From Heterotrichella gracilis (taxonomy: Eukaryota > Sar > Xanthophyceae > Tribonematales > Xanthonemataceae), in NCBI GenBank assembly GCA_032358255.1, contig JAULBX010008884.1, positions 1-64,000 on the forward strand: DNA of 64,000 bases. The letters are read 5' to 3'. Both the position numbers and the translations under genes were made by a program. The notes beneath the pieces were generated by a model, which saw only the letters and a list, made by a program, of their open reading frames with translations, made no database searches and was not told the origin of the DNA. Shown one piece after another: positions 20,252 through 36,306 of this stretch (the stretch's first letter is position 1; the number at the start of each line of letters is the position of its first letter).

Positions 20252-21668
20252 GCCCTGTGACTGCCACCACTTTGGGTGTGTCGCATCATTGGGATGTGTG
20301 ATCATTGCGCTTAGTGATCACAAGCGTAGCTACGGCACATGATGTGCAACGTGATGGAGGATGCTGGTGATGGCCACACCAGACCCTACTTTTGCATTCC
20401 GGAAGCGTGCAGTGGCATCTGATGATTCAGCAGCTTGTAGCAATGTTTCCCCCCAATTACCGTAATGAGGATTCTTTGCTAATATGAGTGATCGGTCTCA
20501 TGATGCCCCGCATGCATGCTGTTTTTTTGACGCCACTATTACCTGTGCTAGGAGGTACTTTTCAAGCCATTTTGTGACATTCACAGGCGCCTTGAAGGGC
20601 AGCGTTGCTTTTCTCTGAAATTCTTGTCAATGACGTTGCGACGCATGGCATCCGATGATCTGAGTCAGTGCCATTGCCACACCATCACTGATAATTTTTT
20701 TGCTGCACAAAGCGCATAACTTATGGCCCATTAAATGCAATTTGGCACTGCAATCTACTTTGCCTAACTTCAAAGTCGCTTTTAATTGAACTCAAGGTGT
20801 AAATACTTGCTGCTCGGCAATTATGCTGCATGCCCCCACGCCCACACGGGCTGAGGCTTCAGGCCTGCGCATACATAGCATGCATCCAATTTAACCGGCC
20901 GCCCGTGGTGATCATTGGATCAGCATGACCATAAATGATGCATCCTCTAGTAGAAAGAATTTCTTCAAAGACAGGGAAATTGAAATTCAACGCCCAGAGG
21001 TGGAGAGGGGGTGGCCGCCAATGGCTCATGCCAGGGCATCACAACCAGCCGCTGGCCCAGGGCCAGAACGGATGATCAAGGCGCATCCAATTTGGCACTG
21101 CCGTAGTATAGTGCCACAGGCCTTAGCCAATGCCCCTGGGGTACTGCAAACATTTTTTATTTAAACTTTAAATAATTTAAGTCCAATTATTTAATATCCA
21201 ATAATTATTTTTTTGGTGGTGATCACCTTTCAGGAAACTTTCTATTCAATCAGATTTGCACAGGAAATTATTCAAAAAAGCAATAGCAACTTGCAAAACC
21301 ACTAAATTTGCCAACAGTTTCATATACGTACTTATAAGTAAGTACTCAGAACAATACAAAGGAACACAAAAAGCAATGAAGAAAAATCAATTCTAATGCA
21401 TGCAAGTTTTAAAACGACGGTTGTTTGCGCCAACGTTGAAAGTGGTAGCAATGACCCAGTATAGTCAGGGGACAAAGTTTAACGTCAGCGTACACAGCCA
21501 TATATAACAAAAATGCGCAGCATTGCGCATGGCAGTCGTTCCGAGCTGTTCACATGCTTCCCAACAACTCCACAATGTGTAAACCCTAAACCCTAAACAT
21601 GTCATGCCCAACTGCCGACAATCCACGCGATAACAGCCACGCTACAATCCACGCGATAACAGCCACGC
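20252..21668. other. Convergent intergenic region
   Basis: The 3' flanks of the plus-strand cysteine-rich gene and the minus-strand YHYH gene. It contains an AT-rich island at about 21160-21420 that stands out from the window. A short CCCTAAA array lies at 21580-21597. No gene seen. A TGTAA at 20798 lies 550 bases after the stop at 20251 and is only a weak poly(A) candidate. Confidence 0.5.
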
Positions 21669-21669
21669 T
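21619..21669. repeat. 26-bp direct tandem repeat at the YHYH gene 3' end
   Basis: Two identical 25-base copies of CAATCCACGCGATAAC... at 21619-21643 and 21645-21669, separated by one base. On the minus strand the second copy begins inside the stop codon of the YHYH gene. Confidence 0.9.
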
Positions 21670-24304
21670 CAGAAGAATTTTGGCACAAACTTGGAGTAGT
21701 CATACTGCTTTGCCGCGCGCTTGCACGTGGCGGTGGTCTTCACATAGCTTGACAGCTGGGGGTTGTCGATGTTGGTGAGCAGGCAGCCGCGCAGGCAAGC
21801 AATCGTGCCCGGCACCTTGCCGTTGACTGCCGGGTAGTGGTAGTGGTAGAAGGTGTGGGTTTTGTCCACGTGCCCGCCGCACACGTCCAGATTGGTTGGT
21901 GCCTGTAGGGAGAAGGGGGTGAGGTGAGATACCATGGGGAAGGGAGTTTTGGCGGCGGCACAGAGGTCAATGGCAACACGTGTCCTGCACTTGAGGTTTA
22001 CGCCATGCTGTGGCCGTGTGGGTGGTGGTGGTGTTGGTGGGTGGGGTTGCCCCATGGGGTAACATCATGTAAAGTGAACACACAGTGGAAACCTTCAGGC
22101 TGGAACAGGGATGCTGTGGTTGTGACAGAGGTGGGCTTGGCGGTGGTGGGCAATATCATGCCAGGTGGCCTCCCTTAAACACGAGCCAGGCAGGCAGCAG
22201 TGTGCGCACAAAACAGGGGCCGCAACATGTCAAACATTGCGGGAGGCTATGGAGCAGGTGCTGGAAATATCATGCACGTTTGCTTCGGCATGCTTAATAC
22301 CCTATCTTAGGGTTTTGTTGTCGAGGGTCCCTGCCCGGTGTGCGGCATGAGCCTTACCTTGCCGTTGTCGCTGTAGGGCCCGTACATAGGGATGCCGTCC
22401 GCCATGAGGGCAAACAACGGGGAGTGCATCCTGTTCTTGGTGCTGGTGAGGCATGGCCCGGAGCCAAAGTGGTAGTGGTACTCGCCTGCACAGGGTGGGT
22501 GGATGGCGCTGTTAAGCGATGCCGTCATGGATCATCCTTGGCAACAATGGTGGTGCCCGTACACTGTGTCTGGCTGGGCATGCTGTCTTGCATACACATG
22601 CCTCGAAATGTGCATGCACGAACACAGCACATGCATGCATAGCACGCTCTTTAGAGTCCAGGAAACCCAGTATGTATGCATCGATGCAGCATTTGCTGAT
22701 ACACATTTAATGGCCTGTGCATGCCCCCTCCGTCACCACTGGGACATGTCTGGTGCACCCCTGCATGCGCACTCACCGTTGGGCGTAGCGTGGCCCAGGC
22801 AAAAGTCAACGGTGTCCCCCTCGTACACCCAGGCATCACGCTTCTGGCCGTCCGCATTGCCAAACACCGCCACCCCGTTGATTGCCATGCCGATGTGGCC
22901 CATGACGGGGTTGCTGTTGTTGGTTGCCCCAAGGCCCTTGGTGCCCACCCATATCATTTCAGTGGACATGATGGGCTTCCTGCGAGAGTGGGGGCGGGGT
23001 GGGAAGGGGGGACGAGGATGCGCGTGAGGATGCTGTGTGGGTAGGCGCGGGGAATTTAACGTTAATCTGTGCGTTTCCTTTCTTTTTCATCTGACCAAAC
23101 TCAATGTAGTAAGAACAGTGAGCCACCGTGTACATGAACAATGCTTGTGCTCAACAACTGCAACCGCTTTTGCAGTGACATAGCACCAGCTTCTACTGAC
23201 TGTTGAGGTTGGTGAAGTTCCAGCAGCCCTTCCTTAGGGTTTAGGGTTCAGGATTTTATGCAATTTTGTTAACAGCCGCAATGGTGTAAGCCACTGTCCA
23301 TGAGAGATGCACATGGGGTATGTGGGCAAATCTTGCAGCGGTTCACCTTGGGAATCGCAGGCTGTACCCTTGCTCGCGCACCCCCACGCCACCCGCATCC
23401 CTCTTCACACCCTTGGTGTAGTTGTAGCCTGCGCACGACATGGCACAGGAGAAGCATAAGTGCGTGGCCTTTTACCCTAGTGCTGGACTGGTGCAAGAGA
23501 CATATAGGCGCGGTGCATGTCGATTTATCTTTTAGGGTAAGGGTTGGGGCAAGCAGTGTGTGCCTTCATGCCTCTTTCACCCACACTACAGAAGAGGGTG
23601 CTGCATCACCTGGCATCTGCTTGCATTCTTTGCAAGTATATGCCAAGTTGGTACTGCCAAGAGTTGTGCAAGGATATCCGGTGCAGCGACAGAAAGGTTG
23701 CGCACCTGGGCAGCCAGTGGCGTTGATGTAGATCCAGTTGGTGCTGAACTTGACCTTGTTCTTGATGGCTGCCAGCGTCTTGCCGCACACCTTGGCTGTC
23801 GACGTGGTCCCGCCTGGCATGCCACCCATGCCTCCTGCGCAACGGGGAGAGCCACGTTGAGCCAGAGGTAATAAGAAGGGTGGATCGGCACCGGCTAACC
23901 GTGCGTGCCCAAGAGAATTTGTCTCGCAATTGCAAGCCCGGCTCATGCCACAACCCACAGAATAAGAAACGGTGTTTAAAGTTGGTTGCAGTGCCCGACT
24001 GCAATAGCCTTGGCGCATTCTAAGGGTAGACTAGCTATGGCATGCAGTACACATGGTAGTCCGGGCATCTAAGGGCATGCAGTACACAATGCACATGTCC
24101 ACCGGTGCATGCCCCAGCCCGAGGGCTCTCAGGGTAACTCTCGCCACGACCCTTACCTCCTCCTCCTGGACCTGTGCAGGTCATACCCTTCGGGCAGGGT
24201 GGCTGAGCTTGGGCGCTGGGCACCAAGCACACGGCAGCCAGCACGACGAAAGCAGCCATGAACATGACCGCCTGGCGACCTCGACCGCATGAAGCAGACG
24301 TCAT
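21669..24304 (-). CDS. Secreted YHYH-domain protein
   Basis: Predicted extracellular protein of the YHYH family, found in bacteria and algae; molecular function unknown. Exons on the minus strand: 24304-24157, 23834-23706, 23428-23347, 22979-22777, 22485-22358, 21902-21669, in phase, 307 aa. The start gives a basic n-region (MTSASCGRGRQAV) followed by a hydrophobic core MFMAAFVVLAAV and an AQA cleavage site. A second in-frame ATG at 24265 would also leave a signal peptide. A glycine-rich linker follows. The domain carries its two namesakes, GEYHYHF with YHYH at 190-193, and FYHYHY with YHYH at 249-252. Between them are HIGMAINGVAVFG and DGIPMYGPYSDNG. These histidine clusters suggest metal binding, but that is inference. 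It is complete. It lies tail to tail with the secreted cysteine-rich gene. Confidence 0.86.
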
Positions 24305-25213
24305 GGGTGGTAGCACGGGTAAAGTGCTCTTCCACTTGCTTTGTTTACACATACCGTATTAAACGCGACAGGAGTGCCAAGCGTTCCTTTGGATGATGTG
24401 CGCACTGACCAGCCTGGTGCAGAGATGGTCAAGCAGTATGCATGCACATGTTGTTGTGCGCCACGGAAGTTGTTCTCTACAACAGGCTGTTTGAAGAGAC
24501 TAAATAACCGCCACGGTTTGGCTCAGTGCTGGTGAATTGGGTGGGTGTTTTGAACTTGGCCCGAGTGCCTGCAAGCTTCTCGTCCTCAGCTTCGAAGGCA
24601 GGTTCTGAGGTGGCAGTGCCAGGCAGGAAGCCAAGCCGGAAGGTCGCCTTCCTAAGGTGGGTTATTCTAAAGGATCTTCTTTAGAATTCTAGATAGCTAC
24701 TTTTCACTTGGGCGCTGCAGGCTATCGGGTGCTTACCACATGCCGGCAGCAACAGAAGCTTGGTGCTGGTGCCAGCAGTGTTCGCATTCATTGTTGCCCA
24801 TATGCATGCGTTGCTATTCGTGCGATTGCATAGCATGCGGTGCATATGCGTACGCTAGCCACAGCGGAATACCGTACACTGCGTACAACAATCGCACCCT
24901 GAATAGTTTGTTATATCTATAATGGTGCCAGTTACGGTACTGGCAGCCGGCTCGGTGTGTCCTTGGAGCAGTGCCCTGTTTGGCCTCCACAATAGCAAAT
25001 AACAGTTACCAGGTCCAACAGCAGTCAGACACTACCGGGATCTCCTCTGCTTCAGGCTTGAAACAGCTTTTTGCTGTGTCTGTCTGTTGTGAGTGATACG
25101 CTAGCTGAGGTGGCACTGCCGAGGGGCTTCGCGTTTCATTGACGTCCCTGAGTGTTTGGTTTGATGGGTGGACCCTGCACACTCTACTGCTCCAACAATG
25201 GGTCAACTGCACG
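24305..25213. promoter_or_regulatory. Divergent intergenic region
   Basis: About 0.9 kb between the start of the YHYH gene and the likely start of the plus-strand heptad-repeat protein. It should hold both promoters. An in-frame upstream ATG at 25139 could move the right-hand gene's start leftward by 25 codons. No other gene seen. Confidence 0.4.
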
Positions 25214-26693
25214 ATGCTGAGATACAGTTCGCCAAACGGGCCGGGCGTTGGCTTGAGTGGGCGCCAGTTGTCGAGGCCCCTCCCCCTGGCAACACGAGCT
25301 CATAATGTCAGGGCTTCAAAGCCAAACGCCTTGTTGGAGGACGACCAAGGCAAGAAGAAGGCCAGGTGAGCACCAACCTGTATGTTTCACGTGCTGTGGG
25401 TGACCTACAGCTTGGGTGGGAAGCATTGCGCCTGCACAAGTACCCAAGTTCAGTTTTTGTCCCGTTGTCAACTTGAGCAACTTGGGGTGTTGTTGGCTGA
25501 CGCCGACGTTGTATGAAAAACCAGTCACAGTCGTGTAAGCCTGCTCCAGCAAGTTTATTTTTTTGCTCTGCAGGATCGTTTCTGGCAAGCATGGTGCAGG
25601 ATACAGGCATGTGGGGCCTGTGCCCAACCCCGACTTCAGCTTTATACCAGCTGTTGACTACAAAGCAGACTATGAGAAGGAAAAGAAGGAGAGCCTGGAC
25701 TTCGATACGCGGGAAATGACCCGCCTATCGGCTGAGAAGGCCAGGTTCTGGAAGGCAACCGGTTGTGCTGTGCTCTGTTTAGCAACGCCTGCCTTGGTGG
25801 CCTCTTTGTCCTGGCTATTCGAGGCAGCCCTGGGGCTGCCTTTCCTACAGGTGTGGACAGCACCTTGAGCTGTTTATTACAAGCAATAAAACTGCCACCG
25901 TTGGCATGCAAGGTTGCAAACTGTGACAACCTGCACTGTGACGGAAAGCGTCGCGGCTGTGCTGGGCATTTTGTGTGGCGTTGCCTTGCACGTTTGTAGA
26001 GCACTGGGTATGTTTGCGCTAGCTAAAGCTGCATGCAAGTCTGATGGCCAAGGTCAAGCTTGCACTTTGAGGCGAGGGGAACCTGTCAGTTGAAGTGCCT
26101 TTCTTTCCTCTGCATACGTTGACCTTGTGTGTGTGCAGAGCCTCCCGGTGCTTCCCAGCATGCAGAAACACCAGGTGTGGACCATTTGCGCAGCGGTGTT
26201 TGGGGGGGCACAGTACTGGCTGAGCACGGAGGTGGACAAGATGTGCGGCGGCGAGCTGGCTAAGGCAATTAAGGACCGTGAGGTTGTGGATGCCATCTTA
26301 GCCGAGCAGAAGTTGAACAGCAAGGCAATTGCTGGCGATGGAGCGAATGCGGGCCTGACCACAGTGATTATGGAGGTGCTGGATGGGCAGATTGCGCTGC
26401 AGGAGGGGCAGGAGGCGCTGCAGGAGGGGCTGGATGCGGTGCAGGAGGGGCTGGATGCCATGCAGAAGGGGCTGGATGCGGTGCAGGAGGGGCTGGATGC
26501 CATGCAGAAGGGGCTGGATGCGGTGCAGGAGAGGTTTGATGCGCTGGGCAAGGAGGTCACCAACAGCAGGGAGGCGATGTTGGAAGAGTTCAGAGCTGGC
26601 CAGGCTAACATCGCGCCAGCCATCAAAATTTTGGCGTCCATTTTTGGCAGGGCAAAGCCCCCCGGCACCACCCACGACGGGGCTGTGTCGTAA
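25214..26693 (+). CDS. Unknown organelle-type membrane protein with tandem heptad coiled coil
   Basis: Not recognised. Three exons: 25214-25365, 25574-25850, 26139-26693, in phase, 327 aa. The N-terminus (MLRYSSPNGPGVGLSGRQLS, then several Arg, Leu and Ala and no acidic residue before about 42) looks like a mitochondrial or plastid transit peptide. A conserved-looking segment GPVPNPDFSFIPAVDY follows. A hydrophobic helix lies at about 114-140, and a second moderately hydrophobic stretch (VWTICAAVFGGAQYW) at about 155-170. After that comes a coiled coil built from near-perfect seven-residue repeats LDAVQEG/LDAMQKG. The tail IAPAIKILASIFGRA is amphipathic. A plausible picture is an organellar inner-membrane protein with a coiled-coil stalk, but no function is assigned. 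The exact start is uncertain. Confidence 0.6.
26395..26545 (+). repeat. 21-bp coding tandem repeat (heptads)
   Basis: About seven units of 21 bp encoding LDAVQEG, LDAMQKG and close variants, nearly identical at DNA level and alternating in two types. This is recent expansion of a heptad in register with a coiled coil. Confidence 0.85.
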
Positions 26694-28788
26694 GCAGCAC
26701 AGTGGACAAGGGCATGTCCCAAGGGCGGAGCGCGGTACATGAACAATGGATTCTGCCTGACACACTTGGGGACACACTAGGTGCTAGTGGATGCTTTTCC
26801 GTAGCTGGTAGTGAGGTATTAGTGGGGTTTGTCACCAGAGCAGCATCTGGGGTCAGTTGGTAGGGATTCCATTGCAAACTTTACATTTGTTGTAGGGTTG
26901 GGCCAGGGGTAGCGTGTAGTACATGGTTATAGCGGGCAGTATTTCCAAATTTGCAGGGCACAGGGATGCAATGCATACCGTAGCGTTATTGGCAGGGCTT
27001 CGCGATTCAATGCATGTCGTAGCGAGTTTGAAGGACTAAATGATTCTATATCTGGCTAAGTAGGCCTCAAGGCCTATCCCTGACCAGCCGTTCTGGCTGG
27101 TGTGGTGCCCTGGTGCGAGCCAGTGGCCCCTTAAGTACGCCTCTGTGCGTTCTCTTTCTTTCTTTCTTTCTTTCTTTCTATATCATTGGCAGTACAGTCA
27201 CTGTATTGAACGTTTACGTTACAACATGCCGGAGAAATTATTTAGCCACAGAAATGACAACTAGCGACGGCTTGGAGCAGCTGTTTGGTATCAACCGTCT
27301 CAGTGAATGGGACCTTTCAAGATATCACAAATGATGCATGCGCTAGCTTGAAGATGATGCATGCGCTGCAATTTTGATGATGTCATTATGCAGCGCGCAC
27401 ACATAATGATTATGAAAGGTTCAGTCACTGGAACAGTTGACACCGACAGCTGCTCTGAGCAGTCATTCAATGCGGATGTCCAGCAACATGCATGCATATC
27501 ACCGACGGCGTCGCGTAACAACATTTGCCAACTCGCTGGCGTCCATTGGAAGTTACAGCTGACTCAAAATAAACAATTTGCAAAATACTTACAGGGCAAT
27601 AAGGCTCAGGAGGTGATCTGCTAATCTACAGCCTATGCTATCTACGGCTGAACGAATGGTGTCAACACGTTGCGGCATTCTGACTGAAGAGGTGCAACGC
27701 GCATGCTACTTTGAAGGAAAAACCAGCCTTTTAAACTACAAATTGCAGACCTTGTTGAACTTCACAACATAGGAAATTTTTGGTGTACTGGCAAAGTAGA
27801 CTGGATTGAATTGAATCACCTCGCATGGTACAAGATAAACTTGCCAGGGTCACTGATTTGTACCTTGATTTGCAATACATGATTGTCAGTGCCATTTGCT
27901 AATCAAGTGGACTGGGCAAATTAGCAGAACCAGGCTGACTGCTCCGCCATAACAGAGCTCAGCTAACCAGTACACACTCCTGATGCACTGCTACGAGGAA
28001 AACTCCCAATATGCCTAGTTAAATACATGTTCAAGTCTGCAGTACACCCCCTTCTGGACGTGAAACAACCAGACCGAACATTAAATGACACATGTCAAAT
28101 CCAACACCCCTATCTCAGGACAAATGCACACCGTACTCTATCCACAGTGGCAAACTGCTGCAAGCATCTGCACAGCAAACGAATTCTGCTACTAGGAGGA
28201 CAACCGCCCCAAACGCACCAAGCAAACGCAAACCACAAAGTAAAGTTGATATAGGACTCAGATCCGTAACCACGCTCCACACTCAAAAATCCCCAAAGAA
28301 TGAATGCATCCATAAAGCAATAAGGAAGCGACAAGGAGTTCATCTGCACGGTGGCAATGCTAAGGAAACCCATATGCCACCTGACAGGGTGCAACCAGCA
28401 AATCACAACCCATCATTACTCCATTCCTCAACACATGTGTCACACCACTAACACAGCCCCGTAGACTTGTGCTGCCAACCCCCCACATGTTGCACCCCCT
28501 ACTCTGCTCTCACGGGTAAACAGAAAGAACCTCGCGATGAAAGGATTCATTTCACGACAGAAACAACTCTACACAATTTCACGAAATATTGCTTCAGACG
28601 AGGGCAAAGTGCAGTACTCTGCAAACCACCCGGCACCACGCCAGGGAAAAACTGCAGTTTTGTAACAGCACTGTGTCATATCTGAAGATGGCAGTAACGT
28701 GCATGGGGCCTCAACTGCCAGATAGGTTGGCGTTTCCTGCTGCATATGGCCATGCAGCATTGTGCCGCCACACCTTGGCTGCGGGTGC
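26694..28788. other. Convergent intergenic region
   Basis: 2.1 kb between the 3' ends of the heptad-repeat gene and the GH32 gene. It contains a (CTTT)n microsatellite at about 27152-27179 and a duplicated GATGATGCATGCGCT segment at 27331-27370. AT content is higher than in the genic parts. No convincing exon or RNA gene seen. Confidence 0.45.
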
Positions 28789-32034
<3,246 letters not shown>

Positions 32035-34977
32035 ATGAACCTCACCACTCACCATACCTGCAGTGGAGCATCCCTGCTTGCCCGAACCTCCCTGAGGTGT
32101 GCACCTGGGCAACACTGCTTCTCAACAAGGCACCCAGCCCACACTGCCAGGCGACCACCTTGCTACCAGCTAGGCTCCATTGCCTTTTCATCTCTGCACT
32201 TCAGCAGGCGCCAGCTACTGGTGCAAGGAGCCGCAACTGCTGCAGTGATGGCAGCTGGGGCAGAAGCCAAGGTGGACAACCACAACCTGCTCATTGTTGG
32301 TCCAGGGGTGCTGGGATCGTACCTAGGGAAGCTCTGGCTCGAGAGCTTCCCAAACGCCACCGTGGTTGGTCAAACCAACAGCACTGCAAGCCATAACAGG
32401 TAGGGCTTGAGGTTAAAGTTTCTGATACACCAATTGATGCAGCTGCTAATGCACACGCTGATGCACCCGCCCCAGCTGTCCCGATGCTTTGGGTCATGTG
32501 TCCGCTCAAAGGCATGATAAGGCATTGGCCATGGAGGCATTGACATCGGAAACCTCCCAGCCGTACACTTTCTGCACTAACTTTTGCAGGAAGTTTAAAA
32601 AGCTCACCTATTCCTGGTGCTTGTCAACATACTCAATGCAGTGTTTGCGTTACGCCACAGGCTCAGGCAGCTTGGCATCACCCCGCGCACCAAAGATGAA
32701 GCAGGATCAGAAAAGTTCCCATTTGTTGCCTTCTGTGCCCCTCCATCTGGCAGTGCAGACTACCCAGCAGAGGTGGGTTGTGGCTAGGCTGCCAGCAGGC
32801 ATTGTACCCCACGCAGGTTGCAGTGAGTGCGCATCATGTCACCCGGCTAGGTGTGTGGCCAAGCCAAATGCACCAACCTAGCGAGGCGTAGCTGTGCTTG
32901 GCAGGCGCAGAGCTTTCCATTGAGTGCATCAAAACTTATCATGGTGTCATGGTGTGCCGGAAACCCTTCATCCTTGGGTACCAGGCCTAGCCTATCTGCC
33001 CTGGGTCCCTTACCCAACCCACCGAAATACCGATCTCGAGGGCCTCAATACTTATTCATGCGCATGCATTTCTAGGTGGCGGCTGCTGCAGCAATGTGGG
33101 ATGGCACCGGTAGCCTGCTGTTCACCTCCAGCGGGGGGGTGTACTCGGTGGATGGGGGGGAGGAATGCAGCGAGGATTCACCCACATTCCCACTGGGTGA
33201 AAATGAGCGAAACGACAGGTGCGTGTGTGGACATGAGCGTGCATGCGGGGAATGGGAATACCGCTGTGCATGGCTCACGGCGCCGATTTTAGGGTGTGGA
33301 CATGCGTGCGTGGCTGTGGGTGGGCATGCCTTCACGTCTGTAATGCCGCCCGCTCGCTGCATGACTCATGCAGCATGAGATGCATCAATGGCCTACCAGC
33401 TATTCCCTGCTCATGCGTGGTGCGCCAGCACTCTCCTTGGTGCACATGAGGTGGAGAATTGGCTGCATGCGGCAAATTGCCTTTGTTGATGGTCGACGGT
33501 GCACTCATAGCTGCGTGCATGCGGGTGTTCAGTTCTCTATTTGCATGGCCACATCTGGGGGATAGGTTTGTCCAGGGTCACGTGCGCTGACAGTACCCAG
33601 CAAGATCAAAGATGGTGCAAAATCAACAAGTAACACACCTGCTCGGTGCTGCTTGAGCAAGGGTGATGCAAACCTGGCTATCCTAGGTATTGCGGGAACG
33701 CATGCAACCATATTGACTGGCTACCATATGGCCACCCACAGGCTTTTGAATGCTGAGCAAGCCGTCCTGGGGGTGGGTGGGTGCGTGGTGCGGCTGGTGG
33801 GTCTGTATCACGCCAGGCGGGGTGCGCATACCTTCTTCCTCAAGGCCAAGGAGGTGCCTCGGTGGGGGGGCTACACAGTCAACCTCATCCACTATGAGGA
33901 CGCAGCAGGGATCAGCGCAGCGGTGAGTGGGGAGGAGGGTACGGGTGCGGGGGGCGGCATGTGCATGCCTGCTGCACAGTGATGGTCAAGGCTTGGTTCA
34001 GCATCGTGTAATGTGACTCACAGGGCATGATGGGCTGCACTACATGCAATGGCATCACTGCTTTTGAGCAATCAGGTGCTAGGACAATCACATGGATCAT
34101 TTGATGCGATGGGCTGGTACCACATGGCAATGGCATCACTGCTCTCGAACAATCAGGTGCTAGGACGATCACATGGATCATTTGATACGATGGGCTCTAC
34201 CACATGGCAATGGCCCAGCAAGCAGTGTGCAACACCTCTTTCAGTTGGTGACAGTGCATGCATGTGCTTGCAGATCCTGCGTGGGGACGGCGGCCATGGG
34301 TACTACCGGGGGCAAATATTTGTGGGCACCGACGGCCATCCCCTCACATTCCAGGTGGGTCAAGCAGTATGCCCCTGTTTGCGATCTGTATATTAGGTTT
34401 GGGTCTACCCTCATCTGGGTACCCTGCACCTTACTGACCTCACCTTCCAAGAGGGTCCTGTGCTGCACCAAGGGCTTGTCTGTATGAGTACCCATGCGGC
34501 ACTTCGCACTGCACTGCGCCGCTCAAGGAAGGCTTTGAAACCGAGCGCCGGTTCCTGCTATATCACTATAGCGCAGTATGCAACCATGCATGCGCCGGAC
34601 GTGTGCAACATTAAATTTGCATCAGCGTATTCCTTAGCAGAAATAATAGTTTTTCTATTTTATTTAATTAAGTGGTGTATATTTATTGCTTTGATGAAAA
34701 CGCTGGCCAGCAGTTCCTGTCAACCCACAGCACCCTCCCTCCCCTCCTGCAGGAGATGATGGACGCCACCCTAGCCAGCGCAGCCTTCAAGGGGGAGGGC
34801 CCTGTCACCTTCGTGGGCCAACCAAGCACACAGGGCAAGATCATGACAAACCAAAAGACCCTGGCGGCGCTACAATGGGCACCCAAGTACGCGAGCTTCC
34901 AGGAGTTCATGGCCCAAGGGGGGGAGGACTTTTACACCGCCAGCGGGCTGTGGGACATGGGCGCGCCACATGCCTAG
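32035..34977 (+). CDS. Plastid NAD(P)-binding Rossmann-fold (epimerase-like) protein with twin-arginine lumen signal
   Basis: Extended-SDR/epimerase-like protein; substrate unknown. Exons: 32035-32399, 32661-32772, 33076-33218, 33742-33922, 34274-34354, 34753-34977, in phase, 368 aa. Residues 1-56 form a Ser/Arg-rich plastid transit peptide. FSRRQLLVQGAATAAVMAAG followed by AEA (about 57-79) then has the shape of a thylakoid-lumen twin-arginine signal with an AxA cleavage site. The nucleotide-binding motif IVGPGVLG is at 87-94. Further family-like blocks are VAFCAPPSGSADYPAE, LLFTSSGGVYS, CVVRLVGLYHARRGAH and VNLIHYEDAAG. The C-terminal block WAPKYASFQEFM is also typical. From memory it resembles a plant chloroplast Rossmann protein family of unknown function. 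The classical SDR YxxxK pair is not evident, so the catalytic status is unclear. Confidence 0.85.
34047..34210. repeat. 80/81-bp tandem duplication in intron 4
   Basis: Two copies of a unit beginning CAATGGCATCACTGC start at 34047 and 34128, with the beginning of a third at 34208. They lie in intron 4 of the Rossmann protein gene and differ by a few substitutions. Confidence 0.9.
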
Positions 34978-36306
34978 CCTAAGCTAATTAGTCGAGCTAA
35001 GGCCAACTGGTGTCAGTGTGTGTGGCCATGCCGCATGTCGTTGGCAATGACAGGCTCCGAAGCGCATCGATGCGACAGATTGCGCTGAGTGACAGCCTTG
35101 GCAATGCCATGAAACTCAATTTTGTGATCACTCTGCATAGTCGTACTTTTACTTTTACAATCATTACAAAGGTACATATACAGGACATGGATGTCATCGT
35201 CAGCAATGTTGCTTGTCCTGGCAAACACGGTGTTGGCCTGTGACAACCAGTGATGGTACATATATATGCATATGCGTACACGATAATCGTGGTCTACTGA
35301 GTAAGATCCCTTTTCTTGAATCACTTCACATAAAATATTCGGATGCTATGCAGCGTGCATCGTAAGCAATGGGCCATGCAGAAAAGCGTTCCTATTGCAA
35401 CTATAAACCTCAGCCAGGCCCTATGATAATCATGATCGTGCACATCGTGCAGTCAGCGGCATCCTACTATCATCCTATTGTCTTTGTTATCAGGCAAGAA
35501 TTTGAGCCTCAAGAAATTAGATTCTGAATCCCAGAATTCCAACCAGGATTGAAATGGCTGTGCAGGACCAATCCACATGCATGACCACCCCGCTCTGTCG
35601 AGCCCAAATCTGAATCTGAAAATATGCATGCATTTATGGGCATAATCTACGTGTATTATAATATTCCCTACCTCACTTGCATGTGACATGCGTATACCAA
35701 CACCCTGTTGTGTGGTGTTCAGCGTTAAAAGGACAAGAACTGCATCTGATTCAGCAACTGGCGATCACCCAAAGACCATCAAACACAAAATAAAGAGAAC
35801 ATGATCATCAGAGCTTCTTCCATCAAAACATATAAAAATCCAGCAACAACTAAGCTTCGAATGGCAAATCAACTACGCTATCTATCACCGAACTCCACCC
35901 TCCCTTCCATGCCAATTGGAGGCCCACTATGTTTCTCATCTAGACAAATCCAAGTGCACCGACGCCTACTGCCCACACCCCATGCGCCCGCGCCCATGCA
36001 CAACCACACCCAAGCCCCAGTGTATAGCCACGACTCCCTGTATCCCACCCCCCAAGCCTTGACTGCACCCCACCTCCCCCTGGTACCATCGGCTGGCCCC
36101 GCCACAATTCATGGCGGGTTTGCCCCATCAGCTGTAGTGTACAGCATCTGATGGTTCATCCCAGTGCCACTCCGAGCACACTTCATCTTGCTGTCTCACC
36201 CGCCCCTTTCACTGCATGAAATACTGAATGGCACCACGCGTATTGGTCATCTCAGCCTTCATGCCCCTCCCATCTGCCCCTGTTCCCCTCCCCTGATTAT
36301 CTATAG
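34978..36306. other. Convergent intergenic region
   Basis: 1.3 kb between the 3' ends of the Rossmann gene and the kinase gene. It has no open frame of interest, a few TATATA stretches, and no clear TGTAA on the appropriate strand. Confidence 0.45.

Noticed and set aside
21160-21420. AT-rich island as a replication origin or matrix-attachment site
   Set aside because: Only base composition supports it; no motif evidence.
32580-32657. Alternative exon 2 of the Rossmann protein (begins KFKKLTYSWC)
   Set aside because: In phase, but the exon at 32661 gives the conserved continuation (LRQLGITPRTKDE) and the alternative has no onward donor that fits.
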